Positions 39,678-49,285 of a stretch of DNA of 64,000 bases are shown piece by piece. The notes under the pieces are model-generated. The model had not been told where the DNA came from and did not search any database. It saw only the letters and a program-made list of their open reading frames with translations. The translations under genes were made by a program, and so were the position numbers. Numbering within the stretch: the stretch's first letter is position 1; the number at the start of each line of letters is the position of its first letter. Origin of the DNA: Gemmatimonadetes bacterium T265 (lineage in GTDB: Bacteria; Gemmatimonadota; Gemmatimonadetes; Gemmatimonadales; Gemmatimonadaceae); contig BPUI01000002.1 of assembly GCA_019973575.1 (NCBI GenBank), positions 992,001 through 1,056,000 on the forward strand, in the 5' to 3' direction.

Positions 39678-40400
39678 ATGTCCTCCTCCATGACTCGTCG
39701 GTTCGGCGGCCACCCGACGCCGGACGACTTGCCCGAGCGCACCGGGTCGACGCACGTCGAGCGACTTGCCGTGCAGACGGTCGCGCGCGAGGTCGCGGCG
39801 ATGCCCGCCTCGCTCGTCGTCCAACTCGCCCTCTGGCCGGACGAACTCGCACGCTGGGCCCGGCACACCCGGACGGACGCGTCGGTCGTGTACAACGCGC
39901 TCGCCGCCCGCAAGCCGTACCGCGCCGTGCGCGAGCGCCTCGCGCAACGCCTGGACGTCAGCCCCGGCGTGCTCGGGCACCTCATTGAGGCGCGACGGCC
40001 GCTGCCGACGGCGCAACGCGATCCGGACGCAGCGGACACGACACCCGAAGCGCCGGTCGAGTGGACGACGCCGCCGTACCCCGCGCACCGCACCGGAACG
40101 AACCCGATCGAGCGTCGTGCCGCGGCGACCGTCGCCCGCGAGATCGCCGCCTTCCCCGCGAGCACCGTCGTCGGACTCGCGCTCTGGCCCGAGACGCTCG
40201 CCGCCTGGTCGCGCGAGCGGCGGCTCCCGGCGTCCGTCGTCTGGGCCGTGCTGGCCGGTGCGCCGAGCGCGCCGGTGCGCGACATGGTCGCCCGGCGACT
40301 CGGCGTCTCCGTGCGTGAACTCGGACTGTTGATCGACGCGCGCCGGCAGGAGCCCGCCGTCCTGCGCGCTGCCGCATCCGTCGACGAAACGGATTTCTGA
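39678..40400 (+). CDS. Putative DNA-binding protein with two tandem HTH-like domains
   Basis: The 240-aa protein is an internal duplication: residues 23-110 and 140-226 align with one gap and about half identical positions (both contain VERL/IERR, TVARE[VI]AA, L[AW]LWP..LA.W, ASVV and R.[LV]A.RL.VS...L..LI[DE]AR). The last half of each unit, ASVVYNALAARKPYRAVRERLAQRLDVS, resembles a Cro/CI-type helix-turn-helix. I do not recognise the family. It interrupts the common recA-recX-alaS order. ATG 39690 is an alternative start. Confidence 0.75.
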   Translation: MSSSMTRRFGGHPTPDDLPERTGSTHVERLAVQTVAREVAAMPASLVVQLALWPDELARWARHTRTDASVVYNALAARKPYRAVRERLAQRLDVSPGVLGHLIEARRPLPTAQRDPDAADTTPEAPVEWTTPPYPAHRTGTNPIERRAAATVAREIAAFPASTVVGLALWPETLAAWSRERRLPASVVWAVLAGAPSAPVRDMVARRLGVSVRELGLLIDARRQEPAVLRAAASVDETDF

Positions 40401-40445
40401 GTGGGACCCTCGTCGTCGCGGTCGGGACGGCGGCGCGGGCCGGAT

Positions 40446-40451
40446 TAGATT
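40446..40451 (+). promoter_or_regulatory. -10 box of alaS, leaderless-type
   Basis: TAGATT ends 8 bases before the alaS ATG at 40460. It shares the CCGG[AT]TTAGATT-like context with the uvrB promoter. GCAGGACC between box and ATG holds only a weak AGGA, which is possible but close. Confidence 0.55.
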
Positions 40452-40459
40452 GCAGGACC

Positions 40460-43204
40460 ATGCAAGCCGCCGAGATCCGCTCCCGCTTCCTCGACTTTTT
40501 CGCGCGCCAGCAGCACGCCGTGCGCCCGAGCGCGTCGCTCGTGCCCGCGGACGACCCGACCCTGCTGTTCACGAACGCCGGCATGGTCCCGTTCAAGCGC
40601 GTCTTCCTTGGGCAGGAGGAGCCGCCGACGCCGGCGCGACGGGCGACGACGGCGCAGAAGTGCGTGCGGGCCGGCGGGAAGCACAACGACCTCGAACAGG
40701 TGGGGCACACCGCCCGGCACCACACCTTCTTCGAGATGCTCGGCAACTTCTCGTTCGGCGACTATTTCAAGCGCGACGCGATCCGCTTCGCCTGGGAGTT
40801 CGTCACCGCCGACCTCGGGATCGCGCGCGAACACCTGCGCGTCAGCGTGTTCCACGAGGACGACGAGGCGCGCGCGCTCTGGCGCGAGATCGCCGGCCTG
40901 CCGGACTCGCGCATCTACGGCCTCGGCGCGAAGGACAACTTCTGGCAGATGGCCGACACGGGCCCGTGCGGGCCGTGCACGGAGATCTACGTCGACCTCG
41001 CGGCCGTCGCGCGCGATTACCGGCTGCCGGAAGGCGCGTTGGGCGAGTGGACCGAACTCGACCGCGGCGAGTTCTCGGTCGATGCGTTCGCCGAGGGCGC
41101 CGAGGCCGGGCGGTTCCTCGAGATCTGGAACCTCGTCTTCATGCAGTACGATCGGCAGGCGGACGGGACGCTCGTTCCGCTGCCGCGGCCGAGCGTCGAC
41201 ACCGGCGCGGGCCTCGAGCGGATCGCGGCGGTGATGCAAGGCGTGACCAACAACTTCCACACCGACCTCTTCGCGCCGTTGCTCGGGGCGGTCGAGGCGG
41301 CTGTGGGGAAGCCCTACCGCGGCCGCGAGTCGGGCGAGATCGTCGACGGCGTCGACCCGGCGTCGTTCCGAGTGCTCGCGGACCACGCGCGTGCGGTCGC
41401 GTTCCTCCTCGCCGACGGCGTGTTCCCGTCCAACGAGGGGCGAGGCTACGTGCTACGCCGCATCCTGCGCCGCGCGGTGCGCCACGCCTACCTGTTAGGC
41501 CGCACCTCGGAGCCCACGCTGTACCGCGTCGTCGAGACGGTGATCGCGACGATGGGCGACGTCTACCCCGAGCTGCGCATGCGCTCGGAGCATCTCGTGA
41601 CGACGACGCGGGCCGAAGAGGAACGTTTTCTCGCGACGATCGCCGGCGGGCTGGCGCGCTTCGACGAGCTCGCGCCGGTGCACTCGACGCAGGGCTCGAC
41701 CGCGTTGCGCGGCGAGATCGACGGCGAGGAGGCGTTCCGGCTGTACGACACGTTCGGCTTCCCGATCGACCTGACCGAGCTGATGGCCAACGAGCGCGGC
41801 TACCGGGTCGACGTGGCCGGGTTCGAGCGCGCGCTCGGCCGGCAGCGGACGCAGTCGCAGGACGAGCGCCGCTCGCGCAAGCTGGCCGTCTCGGGCGACG
41901 CGCTCGGCAACCTCGCGACCTGGGAGCGCGACGGCGTGCCGCTCGACGAGGCGGGGCAGTTCGTCGGCTACCAGGCGGTGAGCGTGCAGACGCAGGTCGC
42001 CGCGCTGCGCGACCTCGGCGGCGGGCGCGTCGCGGTGCTGCTCCGCGAGTCGCCGTTCTACGCCGAGAGCGGCGGGCAGGTGAGCGACCGGGGCGAGATC
42101 GTCGGCGACGGCTGGCGCGTCGACGTCGACGAGGTGCGGAAGGTCGACGGGCGCGTCGTGGCGTTAGGCACCGCGCGGGGTACGCCCGGCTTCGGGGCGG
42201 TGCTCGCGCGCGTGCCGACCGACCGGCGTCGCGACACGGAGCGCAACCACACCGCGACGCACCTGCTGCACGCCGCGCTGCGCGAGGTGCTCGGCGAGCA
42301 CGTGCACCAGGCCGGGTCGGTCGTCGAGCCCGACCGGCTCCGCTTCGACTTCACGCACCACGGCCCGGTCCGCCCCGACCAGCTCGACGAGGTCGAGGCG
42401 ATCGTGAACCGCGGCATCTGGGCCGACGCGCCCGTCCAGATCACCGAAAAGCCGTACGCCGAGGCCGTCGCCCAGGGCGCGATGGCGCTCTTCGGCGAGA
42501 AGTACGGCGACGTCGTCCGCGTGGTCGACATTCCCGCGCTCTCGACCGAGCTGTGCGGCGGCACGCACGTGCGGCACACCGGAGAGATCGGCCTGTTCCG
42601 GATTACGCAGGAGACCGGCGTCGCGGCGGGCGTGCGGCGGATCGTGGCGCTCACCGGGCCGCGCGCCTACGAGCACCTGCGCGCGCGCGAGCGCACGCTC
42701 GACGAGGTCGCCGGCGTGCTCAAGGCCGCGCCGGATCAGGCCGTCCGCCGCGCGCAGGCGCTCGTCGACGAGCGGCGCCAGTTGGAGCGCCGCCTCGAAG
42801 AGGCGCAGCGCGGCGGCGGGGCGACGCAGGTGCAGACGCTCGCGGCCGCGGCCGTCCCGCTCGGCGACGGCGTGCGGCTCGTCGCGCGCGAGGTTCAGGC
42901 GCCCGACGCCGACGCGCTGAAGACGTTAGGCGACGCGGTGCGCGAGCAGCTCCCCGACGCGGTCGGCGTGCTCGGGGCGCGCACCGACGACGGGAAGGCG
43001 ATGCTCCTCGTCGTCGTCGGCGACGTGCTACGCGAGCGCGGCGTGCGGGCGGACGAGGCGGTCCGCCGTGTTGCGGCGTCGGTCGGGGGGCGCGGGGGCG
43101 GGAAGCCGCACATGGCGCAGGCCGGGATCCCGGACGCGGGCCGGTTGAGCGACGCGATCGCCGGCGCCGAGTCGGCCGTGCGCCCGCTCATCGGCGTGCG
43201 CTGA
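40460..43204 (+). CDS. alaS: Alanyl-tRNA synthetase
   Basis: Charges tRNA-Ala. The 914 aa begin with the class II catalytic core (IRSRFLDFFARQQHAVRPSASLVP, LLFTNAGMVPFK, TARHHTFFEMLGNFSFGDYFK). The editing domain carries HTATHLLHAALR and CGGTHVRHTGEIG, the zinc-binding His/Cys set. A C-terminal C-Ala-type domain follows with a Gly-rich GGRGGGKPHMAQAG segment. Length and motif order match the family. Confidence 0.98.
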   Translation: MQAAEIRSRFLDFFARQQHAVRPSASLVPADDPTLLFTNAGMVPFKRVFLGQEEPPTPARRATTAQKCVRAGGKHNDLEQVGHTARHHTFFEMLGNFSFGDYFKRDAIRFAWEFVTADLGIAREHLRVSVFHEDDEARALWREIAGLPDSRIYGLGAKDNFWQMADTGPCGPCTEIYVDLAAVARDYRLPEGALGEWTELDRGEFSVDAFAEGAEAGRFLEIWNLVFMQYDRQADGTLVPLPRPSVDTGAGLERIAAVMQGVTNNFHTDLFAPLLGAVEAAVGKPYRGRESGEIVDGVDPASFRVLADHARAVAFLLADGVFPSNEGRGYVLRRILRRAVRHAYLLGRTSEPTLYRVVETVIATMGDVYPELRMRSEHLVTTTRAEEERFLATIAGGLARFDELAPVHSTQGSTALRGEIDGEEAFRLYDTFGFPIDLTELMANERGYRVDVAGFERALGRQRTQSQDERRSRKLAVSGDALGNLATWERDGVPLDEAGQFVGYQAVSVQTQVAALRDLGGGRVAVLLRESPFYAESGGQVSDRGEIVGDGWRVDVDEVRKVDGRVVALGTARGTPGFGAVLARVPTDRRRDTERNHTATHLLHAALREVLGEHVHQAGSVVEPDRLRFDFTHHGPVRPDQLDEVEAIVNRGIWADAPVQITEKPYAEAVAQGAMALFGEKYGDVVRVVDIPALSTELCGGTHVRHTGEIGLFRITQETGVAAGVRRIVALTGPRAYEHLRARERTLDEVAGVLKAAPDQAVRRAQALVDERRQLERRLEEAQRGGGATQVQTLAAAAVPLGDGVRLVAREVQAPDADALKTLGDAVREQLPDAVGVLGARTDDGKAMLLVVVGDVLRERGVRADEAVRRVAASVGGRGGGKPHMAQAGIPDAGRLSDAIAGAESAVRPLIGVR

Positions 43205-43208
43205 CGCG

Positions 43209-43574
43209 GTGACGTCGAAGGACGCCGGCGACCTTCCGGTCGCGATGGACGCGCCGGCACCCCTCGCGCGCCGCGTCGCCGAGCTACTCGACGACGGCGC
43301 GCCGGAGGGCGACGCCGTCGAACGCCACCTCGCGGCGGCGGAGCGGGTCGTTGCGCGACTGCTCCGCGAACAGTCGACCTCCCGGACGTCGGCGCTCGAC
43401 CTCCTCGCGGCGGACGCCCTCGCGACCTACGCGTTCGAACTCGCGGCCGACCGGCCCGACGACATCCCCCAACTCGCCGAGCGCGCGATGGCGCGCTTCG
43501 CCGCGCTCGCCGCGTCCGCGCCGTCTGACGCTGATGGAGCGAGCCCTCCCGACCTCGATTTTTCGCGACGATGA
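43209..43574 (+). CDS. Small helical protein, unknown
   Basis: A 121-aa gene from GTG 43209 directly after alaS, ending in a 4-base overlap with gmhA. It is almost entirely alpha-helical by composition (Ala/Leu/Arg/Glu-rich, for example PLARRVAELLDDG and AAERVVARLLREQS), with an acidic middle and a Pro/Asp tail. There is no signal peptide or transmembrane segment. I do not recognise a family. Tight packing between two real genes supports its reality. Confidence 0.65.
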   Translation: MTSKDAGDLPVAMDAPAPLARRVAELLDDGAPEGDAVERHLAAAERVVARLLREQSTSRTSALDLLAADALATYAFELAADRPDDIPQLAERAMARFAALAASAPSDADGASPPDLDFSRR

Positions 43575-44176
43575 CTCAGACCAGTTCTGCTCCCGCGCCG
43601 GCGTCGCCGGTCGCCGCCTCCGACGTGACCGACGCGCTGCGCGAGCTGGCCGAGGTGGCGGCGCGCACGGCCGACCAGATTGCCGACGACGTCGCCGCCG
43701 CGGCGACGCTCGTGCGCGACACCGTGCGGGCCGGCGGCACCCTGTTCTTTTGCGGCAACGGCGGGAGCGCGGCCGACGCGCAACACATGGCGACCGAGTA
43801 CGTCGTGCGGTACCGCCGGAACCGGCGCGCGTACCCGGCGGTCGCGCTCACCACGGACACATCGCTCCTGACGGCGTGTGGGAACGACTTCGGCTTCGAC
43901 CAGGTGTTCTCGCGCCAGGTCGAAGCGCTGTGCGGGCCGGGCGACCTCCTCGTCATCCACTCGACGAGCGGTAACTCGCCTAACGTGTTGCTCGCGGCGA
44001 AGGCGGCGCGCGAGGCGGGCACGCGCGTGCTCGCGCTCTCCGCGCGCGACGGCGGCGCGCTCCGCGAGCTCGCCGATCACAACGTGATCGTGCCGACCGA
44101 CCGCACCGACCGCGCCCAAGAGCTGCACCTGTGCATCCAGCACCTGATCTGCGACCTCGTGGAGGCCGAGCTCTGA
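43571..44176 (+). CDS. gmhA: Sedoheptulose 7-phosphate isomerase GmhA
   Basis: First step in ADP- or GDP-heptose synthesis for LPS core or surface glycans. The 201-aa SIS-domain protein shows FFCGNGGSAADAQHMATEYVVRY, LTTDTSLLTACGNDFGFDQVFSRQVEA, HSTSGNSPNVLLAAK and DNVIVPT-like endings, which are specific to GmhA among SIS proteins. It is the first heptose gene here; gmhB, hldE or hdd genes are not next to it. Confidence 0.93.
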   Translation: MTQTSSAPAPASPVAASDVTDALRELAEVAARTADQIADDVAAAATLVRDTVRAGGTLFFCGNGGSAADAQHMATEYVVRYRRNRRAYPAVALTTDTSLLTACGNDFGFDQVFSRQVEALCGPGDLLVIHSTSGNSPNVLLAAKAAREAGTRVLALSARDGGALRELADHNVIVPTDRTDRAQELHLCIQHLICDLVEAEL

Positions 44177-44928
44177 TCGACCTCCGCGGGCGCCGCGCGG
44201 TCGTCAGCGGCGGGTCGCGCGGGATCGGCGCCGCCGCGGCCCGTCTGTTCGCGACCGCGGGCGCGGACGTGGTCGTCGGCTACCGCGCGCGCGCGGCCGA
44301 CGCGGACGCGTTGGTCGCCGAGATACGACGTGGCGGCGGCCGTGCAGTCGCGTGCGGCGCGGACCTCGACACCCCGGTTGGGTGCGACGCGCTCGTGCGG
44401 GCGGCGGTGGACGCGTTTGGCGGGGTCGAGATCGTCGTCATCAACCACGGCATCTGGCCGGCGGAGGAGGTCCCGGTGGCCGCGATGGACGACGCGCGGT
44501 GGTCGCGGACGATGCGCGCCGACCTCGACTCGGTGTTCTGGCTCAGCCGGGCCGCGGCGGGCGCACTCGGACCCGGCGGGCGGCTAATCCTCGTCTCCAG
44601 CACCGCGGGCCAGCGCGGCGAGGCCTACCACGCCGACTACGCCGCGGCGAAGGGCGCGATGATCAGCTTCGTGAAGTCGCTCGCCGTGGAACTCGCGCCG
44701 CGCGACGTGACGGTCAACTGCGTCGCGCCGGGGTGGGTGGACACGGAGATGACCGACCCGGCGATGCGCGACGGCGGACGCGCGCGCATCGCGGCGACGA
44801 TCCCCATTGGTCGCGTCGCGACGGCGGAAGACGTGGCCGGGCCGATCCTCTTTCTCGCGTCGCCGCTCGCGCGGCACGTGACGGGCGAGGTGCTCAACGT
44901 GAACGGCGGCAGCGTGCTGTGCGGGTGA
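44173..44928 (+). CDS. SDR family oxidoreductase (start codon not ordinary)
   Basis: Classical short-chain dehydrogenase/reductase, about 250 aa. NAD(P) motif SGGSRGIG, NHG (residues near 90), the catalytic Ser (VSSTAG) and YAAAKGA (Tyr-x-x-x-Lys), then APGWVDTEMTD; all active-site residues are present. The substrate is unknown. The family normally starts one or two residues before DLRGRRAVVSGG, which here coincides with CTG 44173, overlapping the gmhA stop as CTGA, with GGAGG 7 bases upstream; ATC 44176 is also possible. The only upstream ordinary start is GTG 44131, deep in gmhA. The stop overlaps asparaginase by 4 bases. Confidence 0.85.
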   Translation: MIDLRGRRAVVSGGSRGIGAAAARLFATAGADVVVGYRARAADADALVAEIRRGGGRAVACGADLDTPVGCDALVRAAVDAFGGVEIVVINHGIWPAEEVPVAAMDDARWSRTMRADLDSVFWLSRAAAGALGPGGRLILVSSTAGQRGEAYHADYAAAKGAMISFVKSLAVELAPRDVTVNCVAPGWVDTEMTDPAMRDGGRARIAATIPIGRVATAEDVAGPILFLASPLARHVTGEVLNVNGGSVLCG

Positions 44929-45920
44929 GCGCGGTCGCCGGCCGCGCGACCGCGGTCGTGTTGTTCACCGGCGGAACGATCTCGATGCGCGTCGACGCCG
45001 CGGCCGGCGGCGCGGTGCCTGCGCTCTCGGCCGAGGAGATCCTCGCGTCGGCGCGCGGCCTCGACGAGATCGCCGACGTGCGTCCCGAAACGTGGGGCCG
45101 GTATCCGGGCCCGCACATGGACGTCGCGCGCCAGTGGGCGCTGCGGAACCGCATCGTCGAGTTGGTGGCCGACCCGGAGGTCGCCGGCGTCGTCGTCACG
45201 CACGGCACCGACACGCTCGAGGAGACGGCGTACCTCGTCGCGCGTTCGGTGCGGGCGACGAAGCCCGTCGTGTTCACCGGCGCGATGCGCTCGGCCAGCG
45301 ACCTGGGGTGGGACGGTCCGCAGAACTTGTTAGACGCGGTCCGCGTCGCCGCCGCGCCCGACGCGGCGGAGCAGGGGACGCTCGTGGTCATGGGGAGCCG
45401 GATCTTCGCCGCGCTCGAGGACACGAAGGAGCACACGCACCAGCTCGACGCGTTCGCGGCGCCCGGGCTCGGGCCGTTAGGCGCGGTCGACGACGGGCGC
45501 GTGTTCTTCCGCCGCCGCCTGGTGAACGTGCCGGCGCCGCTCACGCCGCCGGCGCTGGCCGAGCCGGTGGACGTCGTCGCGACGTGGGCCGGGTGCGACG
45601 CGCGGCTGCTCGACGCGTCGCGCGAGAGCGGCGCGCTCGGCGTCGTCGTGGCGGCGATGGGGCGCGGGAACGTGCCCCCGGCGATGGTCCCGGGCGTCGT
45701 GCGGTGGATCGAGTGCGGGCGGCCGCTGGTCGTCGCGTCGCGCGCCCCGCGCGGGCGCGTGGGGCAGACCTACGCGTACCCGGGCGGCGGTCGACGCCTC
45801 TCCGACGCCGGCGCCCTGTTCGCCGGCGCGCGGCGCCCCGCGCAGGCCCGCGTCGACCTCATGCTCGCGTTAGGCGCTGGGTACGACGCGGCGGCGCTGG
45901 CCGCGCTCTTCGACGGGTGA
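44925..45920 (+). CDS. L-asparaginase (type I/II fold)
   Basis: Hydrolyses asparagine to aspartate and ammonia. The 331 aa have both catalytic signatures: FTGGTISM with the first Thr, and VVTHGTDTLEETAYL with the second Thr-Asp-Lys region (FTGAMR follows). GTG 44925 overlaps the SDR stop by 4 bases. No signal peptide is visible, so cytosolic. A glutamyl-tRNA amidotransferase-like GatD role is unlikely without its partner nearby. Confidence 0.92.
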   Translation: MSAVAGRATAVVLFTGGTISMRVDAAAGGAVPALSAEEILASARGLDEIADVRPETWGRYPGPHMDVARQWALRNRIVELVADPEVAGVVVTHGTDTLEETAYLVARSVRATKPVVFTGAMRSASDLGWDGPQNLLDAVRVAAAPDAAEQGTLVVMGSRIFAALEDTKEHTHQLDAFAAPGLGPLGAVDDGRVFFRRRLVNVPAPLTPPALAEPVDVVATWAGCDARLLDASRESGALGVVVAAMGRGNVPPAMVPGVVRWIECGRPLVVASRAPRGRVGQTYAYPGGGRRLSDAGALFAGARRPAQARVDLMLALGAGYDAAALAALFDG

Positions 45921-47275
45921 GCGACGCGGCGGCGCGCGCCGCCCTCGCCGGACGTCTGCGACCGCCGCAGGGCGTGCTGGAGATCGCCGCACGGCTCGAG
46001 CGCGAAGGGTACGAAGCGTGGTGCGTCGGCGGCGCGGTGCGCGACGCGCTGCTCGGCGAGCCGTCGCTCGACTGGGACCTCGCGACGTCGGCGACGCCGG
46101 ACGTCGTGCAGCAACTCTTCCGGCGCACCGTCCCAAAGGGGGTCGAGTTCGGGACGGTGGGCGTGTTCGACCGAGCCGGCGTGCTGCACGAGGTGACGAC
46201 GTTTCGCCGCGACGTGCGGACGGACGGCCGGCACGCCGTGGTCGAGTTCGGCGCCTCGCTCGAGGACGACCTCGCGCGACGCGATTTCACGATCAACGCG
46301 ATCGCGTTCCGCCCGTCGACGGGCGTCGTCGCGGACCCGTTCGACGGCGCCGGTGACGCGGCCCGGCGGCTGATCCGCGCGGTCGGCGACCCCGCGACGC
46401 GCATGCGCGAGGACCGGCTACGCGCGCTGCGTGCGATCCGGTTCGCTTCCCGCTTTGATTTCGCGATCGACCCGGCGACCTGGGCGGCGATCGTGGAAAG
46501 TGCGCCGCACATGACGCGGCTCTCGCCGGAACGCGTGCGCGAGGAGATCGAGAAGGCCATGCGCCAGGTGCGCTGCCCGTCGGAGGCGCTCGAGCGCTGG
46601 CGCGCGTCGGGCGCGCTGGCGGTGCTCGTGCCGCCGCTGGCCGCGCAGCCGCCGGTCGCGTTCACGACCGCGGACTACTTGCCGCGGCCGACGCTCGCGT
46701 CGCGTCCGCAGCGGCTCCTCAACCGGCTCGCGGCGCCGTGGCTCGGCGTGCCGCGCGCGGAGGTCGAGCGAGGGTTGCGTGCGCTGCGCTGCAGCAATCA
46801 CGAGGTCCGCTGGACGACCGATCTTACGGACCGGGCCGGCGCCCTGCTCGAGGTGGCGCGCACTGCGTTGACCGGTTCCGCGTCCGGCGAGACTGCGCGG
46901 CCGAGCGACGCCGACCTGCGTCGGTGGGCGGCGACGTGCGGGCGGACGCGCGCGGCGCCCGTTCTCCGCCTGCTCGCGGCGCGGTTCGCCGCCGAACGCG
47001 CGCTGATCCGCGCGGGCGACGACGCCGGTGCCGTCCCGAGTGGGCGGGCTGTACGCTCCGCCTACCGCCGCCTCGTCCGGATCGCGTACCATGACCCGAT
47101 CGAAATCACTGACCTCGCGGTCTCCGGCGCTGATCTGGCGGAGGTCGGCATGCGCCCCGGGCCGCTCGTAGGCGCTACGTTGCGGCAGTTGCTGGACGCC
47201 GTCGTCGCGGACCCGTCCCGCAACACCCGGGCGTGGTTGCTCGCCGAGGCCGCCGCGCTCGCGGCGCACGCCTGA
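45917..47275 (+). CDS. cca: CCA tRNA nucleotidyltransferase / poly(A) polymerase family
   Basis: Adds or repairs the 3' CCA of tRNAs. The 452-aa class II nucleotidyltransferase shows VGGAVRDALLGEPSLDWDLAT with the DxD metal site, RRDFTINAIAF, DPFDGAGDAARRLIRAVGDP and REDRLRALRAIRFASRF, the full family core. The C-terminal helical part is diverged and carries no HD phosphohydrolase motif. A dedicated A-adding or CC-adding enzyme cannot be ruled out, since split enzymes are known. GTG 45917 overlaps the asparaginase stop. Confidence 0.92.
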   Translation: MSDAAARAALAGRLRPPQGVLEIAARLEREGYEAWCVGGAVRDALLGEPSLDWDLATSATPDVVQQLFRRTVPKGVEFGTVGVFDRAGVLHEVTTFRRDVRTDGRHAVVEFGASLEDDLARRDFTINAIAFRPSTGVVADPFDGAGDAARRLIRAVGDPATRMREDRLRALRAIRFASRFDFAIDPATWAAIVESAPHMTRLSPERVREEIEKAMRQVRCPSEALERWRASGALAVLVPPLAAQPPVAFTTADYLPRPTLASRPQRLLNRLAAPWLGVPRAEVERGLRALRCSNHEVRWTTDLTDRAGALLEVARTALTGSASGETARPSDADLRRWAATCGRTRAAPVLRLLAARFAAERALIRAGDDAGAVPSGRAVRSAYRRLVRIAYHDPIEITDLAVSGADLAEVGMRPGPLVGATLRQLLDAVVADPSRNTRAWLLAEAAALAAHA

Positions 47276-47297
47276 CTCCACCATCCTCGCTCGCGCG

Positions 47298-47897
47298 ATG
47301 CTCTTCCGTGGTCGCCAGCCTGCCGCCAGCGTGTGGCGCCGATTCCGATCGGACGCTGACGAGTTCACCGTCGTCGCGGACGACGCGTACGTCGAGGTGC
47401 GTGTCGCGGCGAACGCCGAGCGCGCGGTCGACCTGCTGTACGCGCTGAGCGAGCAGCTGCCGCCCGCGGTCGACGTCTGGATCGAGGACGTGCGGGCGCA
47501 CGCCGCATGGCGCGGCGTCAACGTTCCCCTGCCCGACGTTCGCGAAGCGATCGCCCGACTCAAGGTTCCGCTCGCCGCCTACGGTGGCGTCGAGTTCGCG
47601 GTCTATAACGCCGACGACCAGCTGACGCTCGCCCCCGACCTGACGCTGTACGTCTACGCGCGGAGCGACCGGTGGATCTACGTCCTCCAAAGCTTCGGCC
47701 TGATCGAATCGAGCACGCTGGCGGGCGACGGCTACCAACTCGCGCCCGACGAACTCGGGGACGCGCCCGAGCTGGCCGACGCGCTCGTGAGCGTCGCGGA
47801 ACGGCTGGGGCTCGTCGGCGCGGGGAGTGCCGGATCGCTCGCGGCGGCGAACATCACGGCGTCCAGCGCCGGACGACCCGCGCCGGGGCGCGCGTGA
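47298..47897 (+). CDS. Conserved-looking hypothetical protein
   Basis: A 199-aa protein between cca and rarA, whose start it overlaps by 4 bases. The first 155 residues look like a mixed alpha/beta fold ([50 protein letters not shown]) with no signal peptide; the end is an Ala/Ser-rich tail. I do not recognise the family or any catalytic motif. Coupling to rarA hints at co-expression. Confidence 0.75.
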   Translation: MLFRGRQPAASVWRRFRSDADEFTVVADDAYVEVRVAANAERAVDLLYALSEQLPPAVDVWIEDVRAHAAWRGVNVPLPDVREAIARLKVPLAAYGGVEFAVYNADDQLTLAPDLTLYVYARSDRWIYVLQSFGLIESSTLAGDGYQLAPDELGDAPELADALVSVAERLGLVGAGSAGSLAAANITASSAGRPAPGRA

Positions 47898-49285
47898 CGC
47901 GGCAACGCAACGCCGCGGCGGCCGGGCCGTCGCTCTTTGCCGACGCGCACGCGTCGGCGGCGCCGCTCGCCGCGCGGATGCGCCCGCGGACGCTCGATGA
48001 GTTCGTCGGTCAACGCGATCTCCTCGCACCGGGCCGGCCACTCGGCGACGCGATCCGAAGCGGCCAGGTCCGCTCGATGATCCTCTGGGGACCGCCCGGG
48101 ACCGGGAAGACGACGCTCGCGCGGTTGATCGCCGGCTACACCGACCGGGCGTTCGTGCCGTTCTCCGCGGTGACCGAGGGCGTGCCGCGTGTGCGCGAGA
48201 TCGTCGCGGAGGCGGGCGTGCGGTGGACGACCGAAGGGCGCGGTACGATCCTGTTCGTCGACGAGATCCACCGGTTCAACCGCGGCCAGCAGGACGCGTT
48301 TCTGCCCCATGTCGAAAGCGGGACCGTGACGCTGGTCGGCGCGACGACGGAAAACCCGTCGTTCGAGCTCGTCGGCGCGTTGCTCTCGCGCGCGCGGGTG
48401 TTCGTGCTCCAGCCGCTCGCACCGGACGACCTCGTCGCGCTGATCCGTCGCGCGATCGACGACACGGACCGGGGACTCGGCCGCCTGGGACTGGTGGCCG
48501 GCGACGAGGCGGTCGCGTTGCTCGCGGAGATGGCCGACGGCGACGCCCGGCGGGCGCTCACCGCGCTGGAGGCGGCCGCCGATCTCGCGGGACCCGGCGG
48601 CACGCTCACCCGCGATCTCGTGCGCGACGCGCTCCAGCGGCGCGTCCCGCGCTACGACAAGAGCGGCGAGGAGCACTACAACATCATCTCCGCGTACCAC
48701 AAGGCGCTCCGCGGGAGTGACCCACAGGGCGCGCTGTACTGGCTCGCGCGGATGATCGAGGGCGGGGAAGACCCGATGTACATCGCCCGTCGCACGGTCC
48801 GTTTCGCGGCGGAGGACGTCGGGCTGGCCGACCCCGACGCGCTCCGGCTTGCGCTCGCCGCACGCGACGCGTACGACTTCCTCGGCTCTCCGGAGGGCGA
48901 CCTCGCGCTCGCGGAGGCGGCCGTGTACCTGGCAAGCGCGCCGAAGTCGAACCGGGTGCACGTGGCGTGGAAGGCGGCGCTCGGCGCCGCGCGCGAAACG
49001 CCGGCCGAGCCGGTCCCGCACCACATTCGCAACGCGCCGACCGGGCTCATGCGCGAACTCGGCTACGGAGCGGGGTATGAGTACGCGCACGACACGCCGG
49101 AGGGCTACACCGCGCAGGAGTACCTGCCCGAGCGGCTGCGCGGACAAACGTTCTACACGCCCGGGCCGCACGGCTTCGAGCGCGACGTGACGCGCCGCCT
49201 CGCGTGGTGGGCGGAGTTGAAAGCCCGCGCGACCGCGAATACTCCTAACCCCGAGTCGGACCGCCGGAACGGCGAGGAGACGTAG
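47894..49285 (+). CDS. rarA: Replication-associated recombination protein RarA (MgsA)
   Basis: AAA+ ATPase of the WRNIP1/RarA family acting at stalled replication forks. The 463 aa show [14 protein letters not shown] at the N-terminus, Walker [10 protein letters not shown], Walker [21 protein letters not shown], the sensor [10 protein letters not shown], and a C-terminal domain with the RarA-specific [27 protein letters not shown] and [19 protein letters not shown] 47894 overlaps the preceding gene. The stop TAG shares one base with the next start. Confidence 0.95.
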   Translation: MTRQRNAAAAGPSLFADAHASAAPLAARMRPRTLDEFVGQRDLLAPGRPLGDAIRSGQVRSMILWGPPGTGKTTLARLIAGYTDRAFVPFSAVTEGVPRVREIVAEAGVRWTTEGRGTILFVDEIHRFNRGQQDAFLPHVESGTVTLVGATTENPSFELVGALLSRARVFVLQPLAPDDLVALIRRAIDDTDRGLGRLGLVAGDEAVALLAEMADGDARRALTALEAAADLAGPGGTLTRDLVRDALQRRVPRYDKSGEEHYNIISAYHKALRGSDPQGALYWLARMIEGGEDPMYIARRTVRFAAEDVGLADPDALRLALAARDAYDFLGSPEGDLALAEAAVYLASAPKSNRVHVAWKAALGAARETPAEPVPHHIRNAPTGLMRELGYGAGYEYAHDTPEGYTAQEYLPERLRGQTFYTPGPHGFERDVTRRLAWWAELKARATANTPNPESDRRNGEET

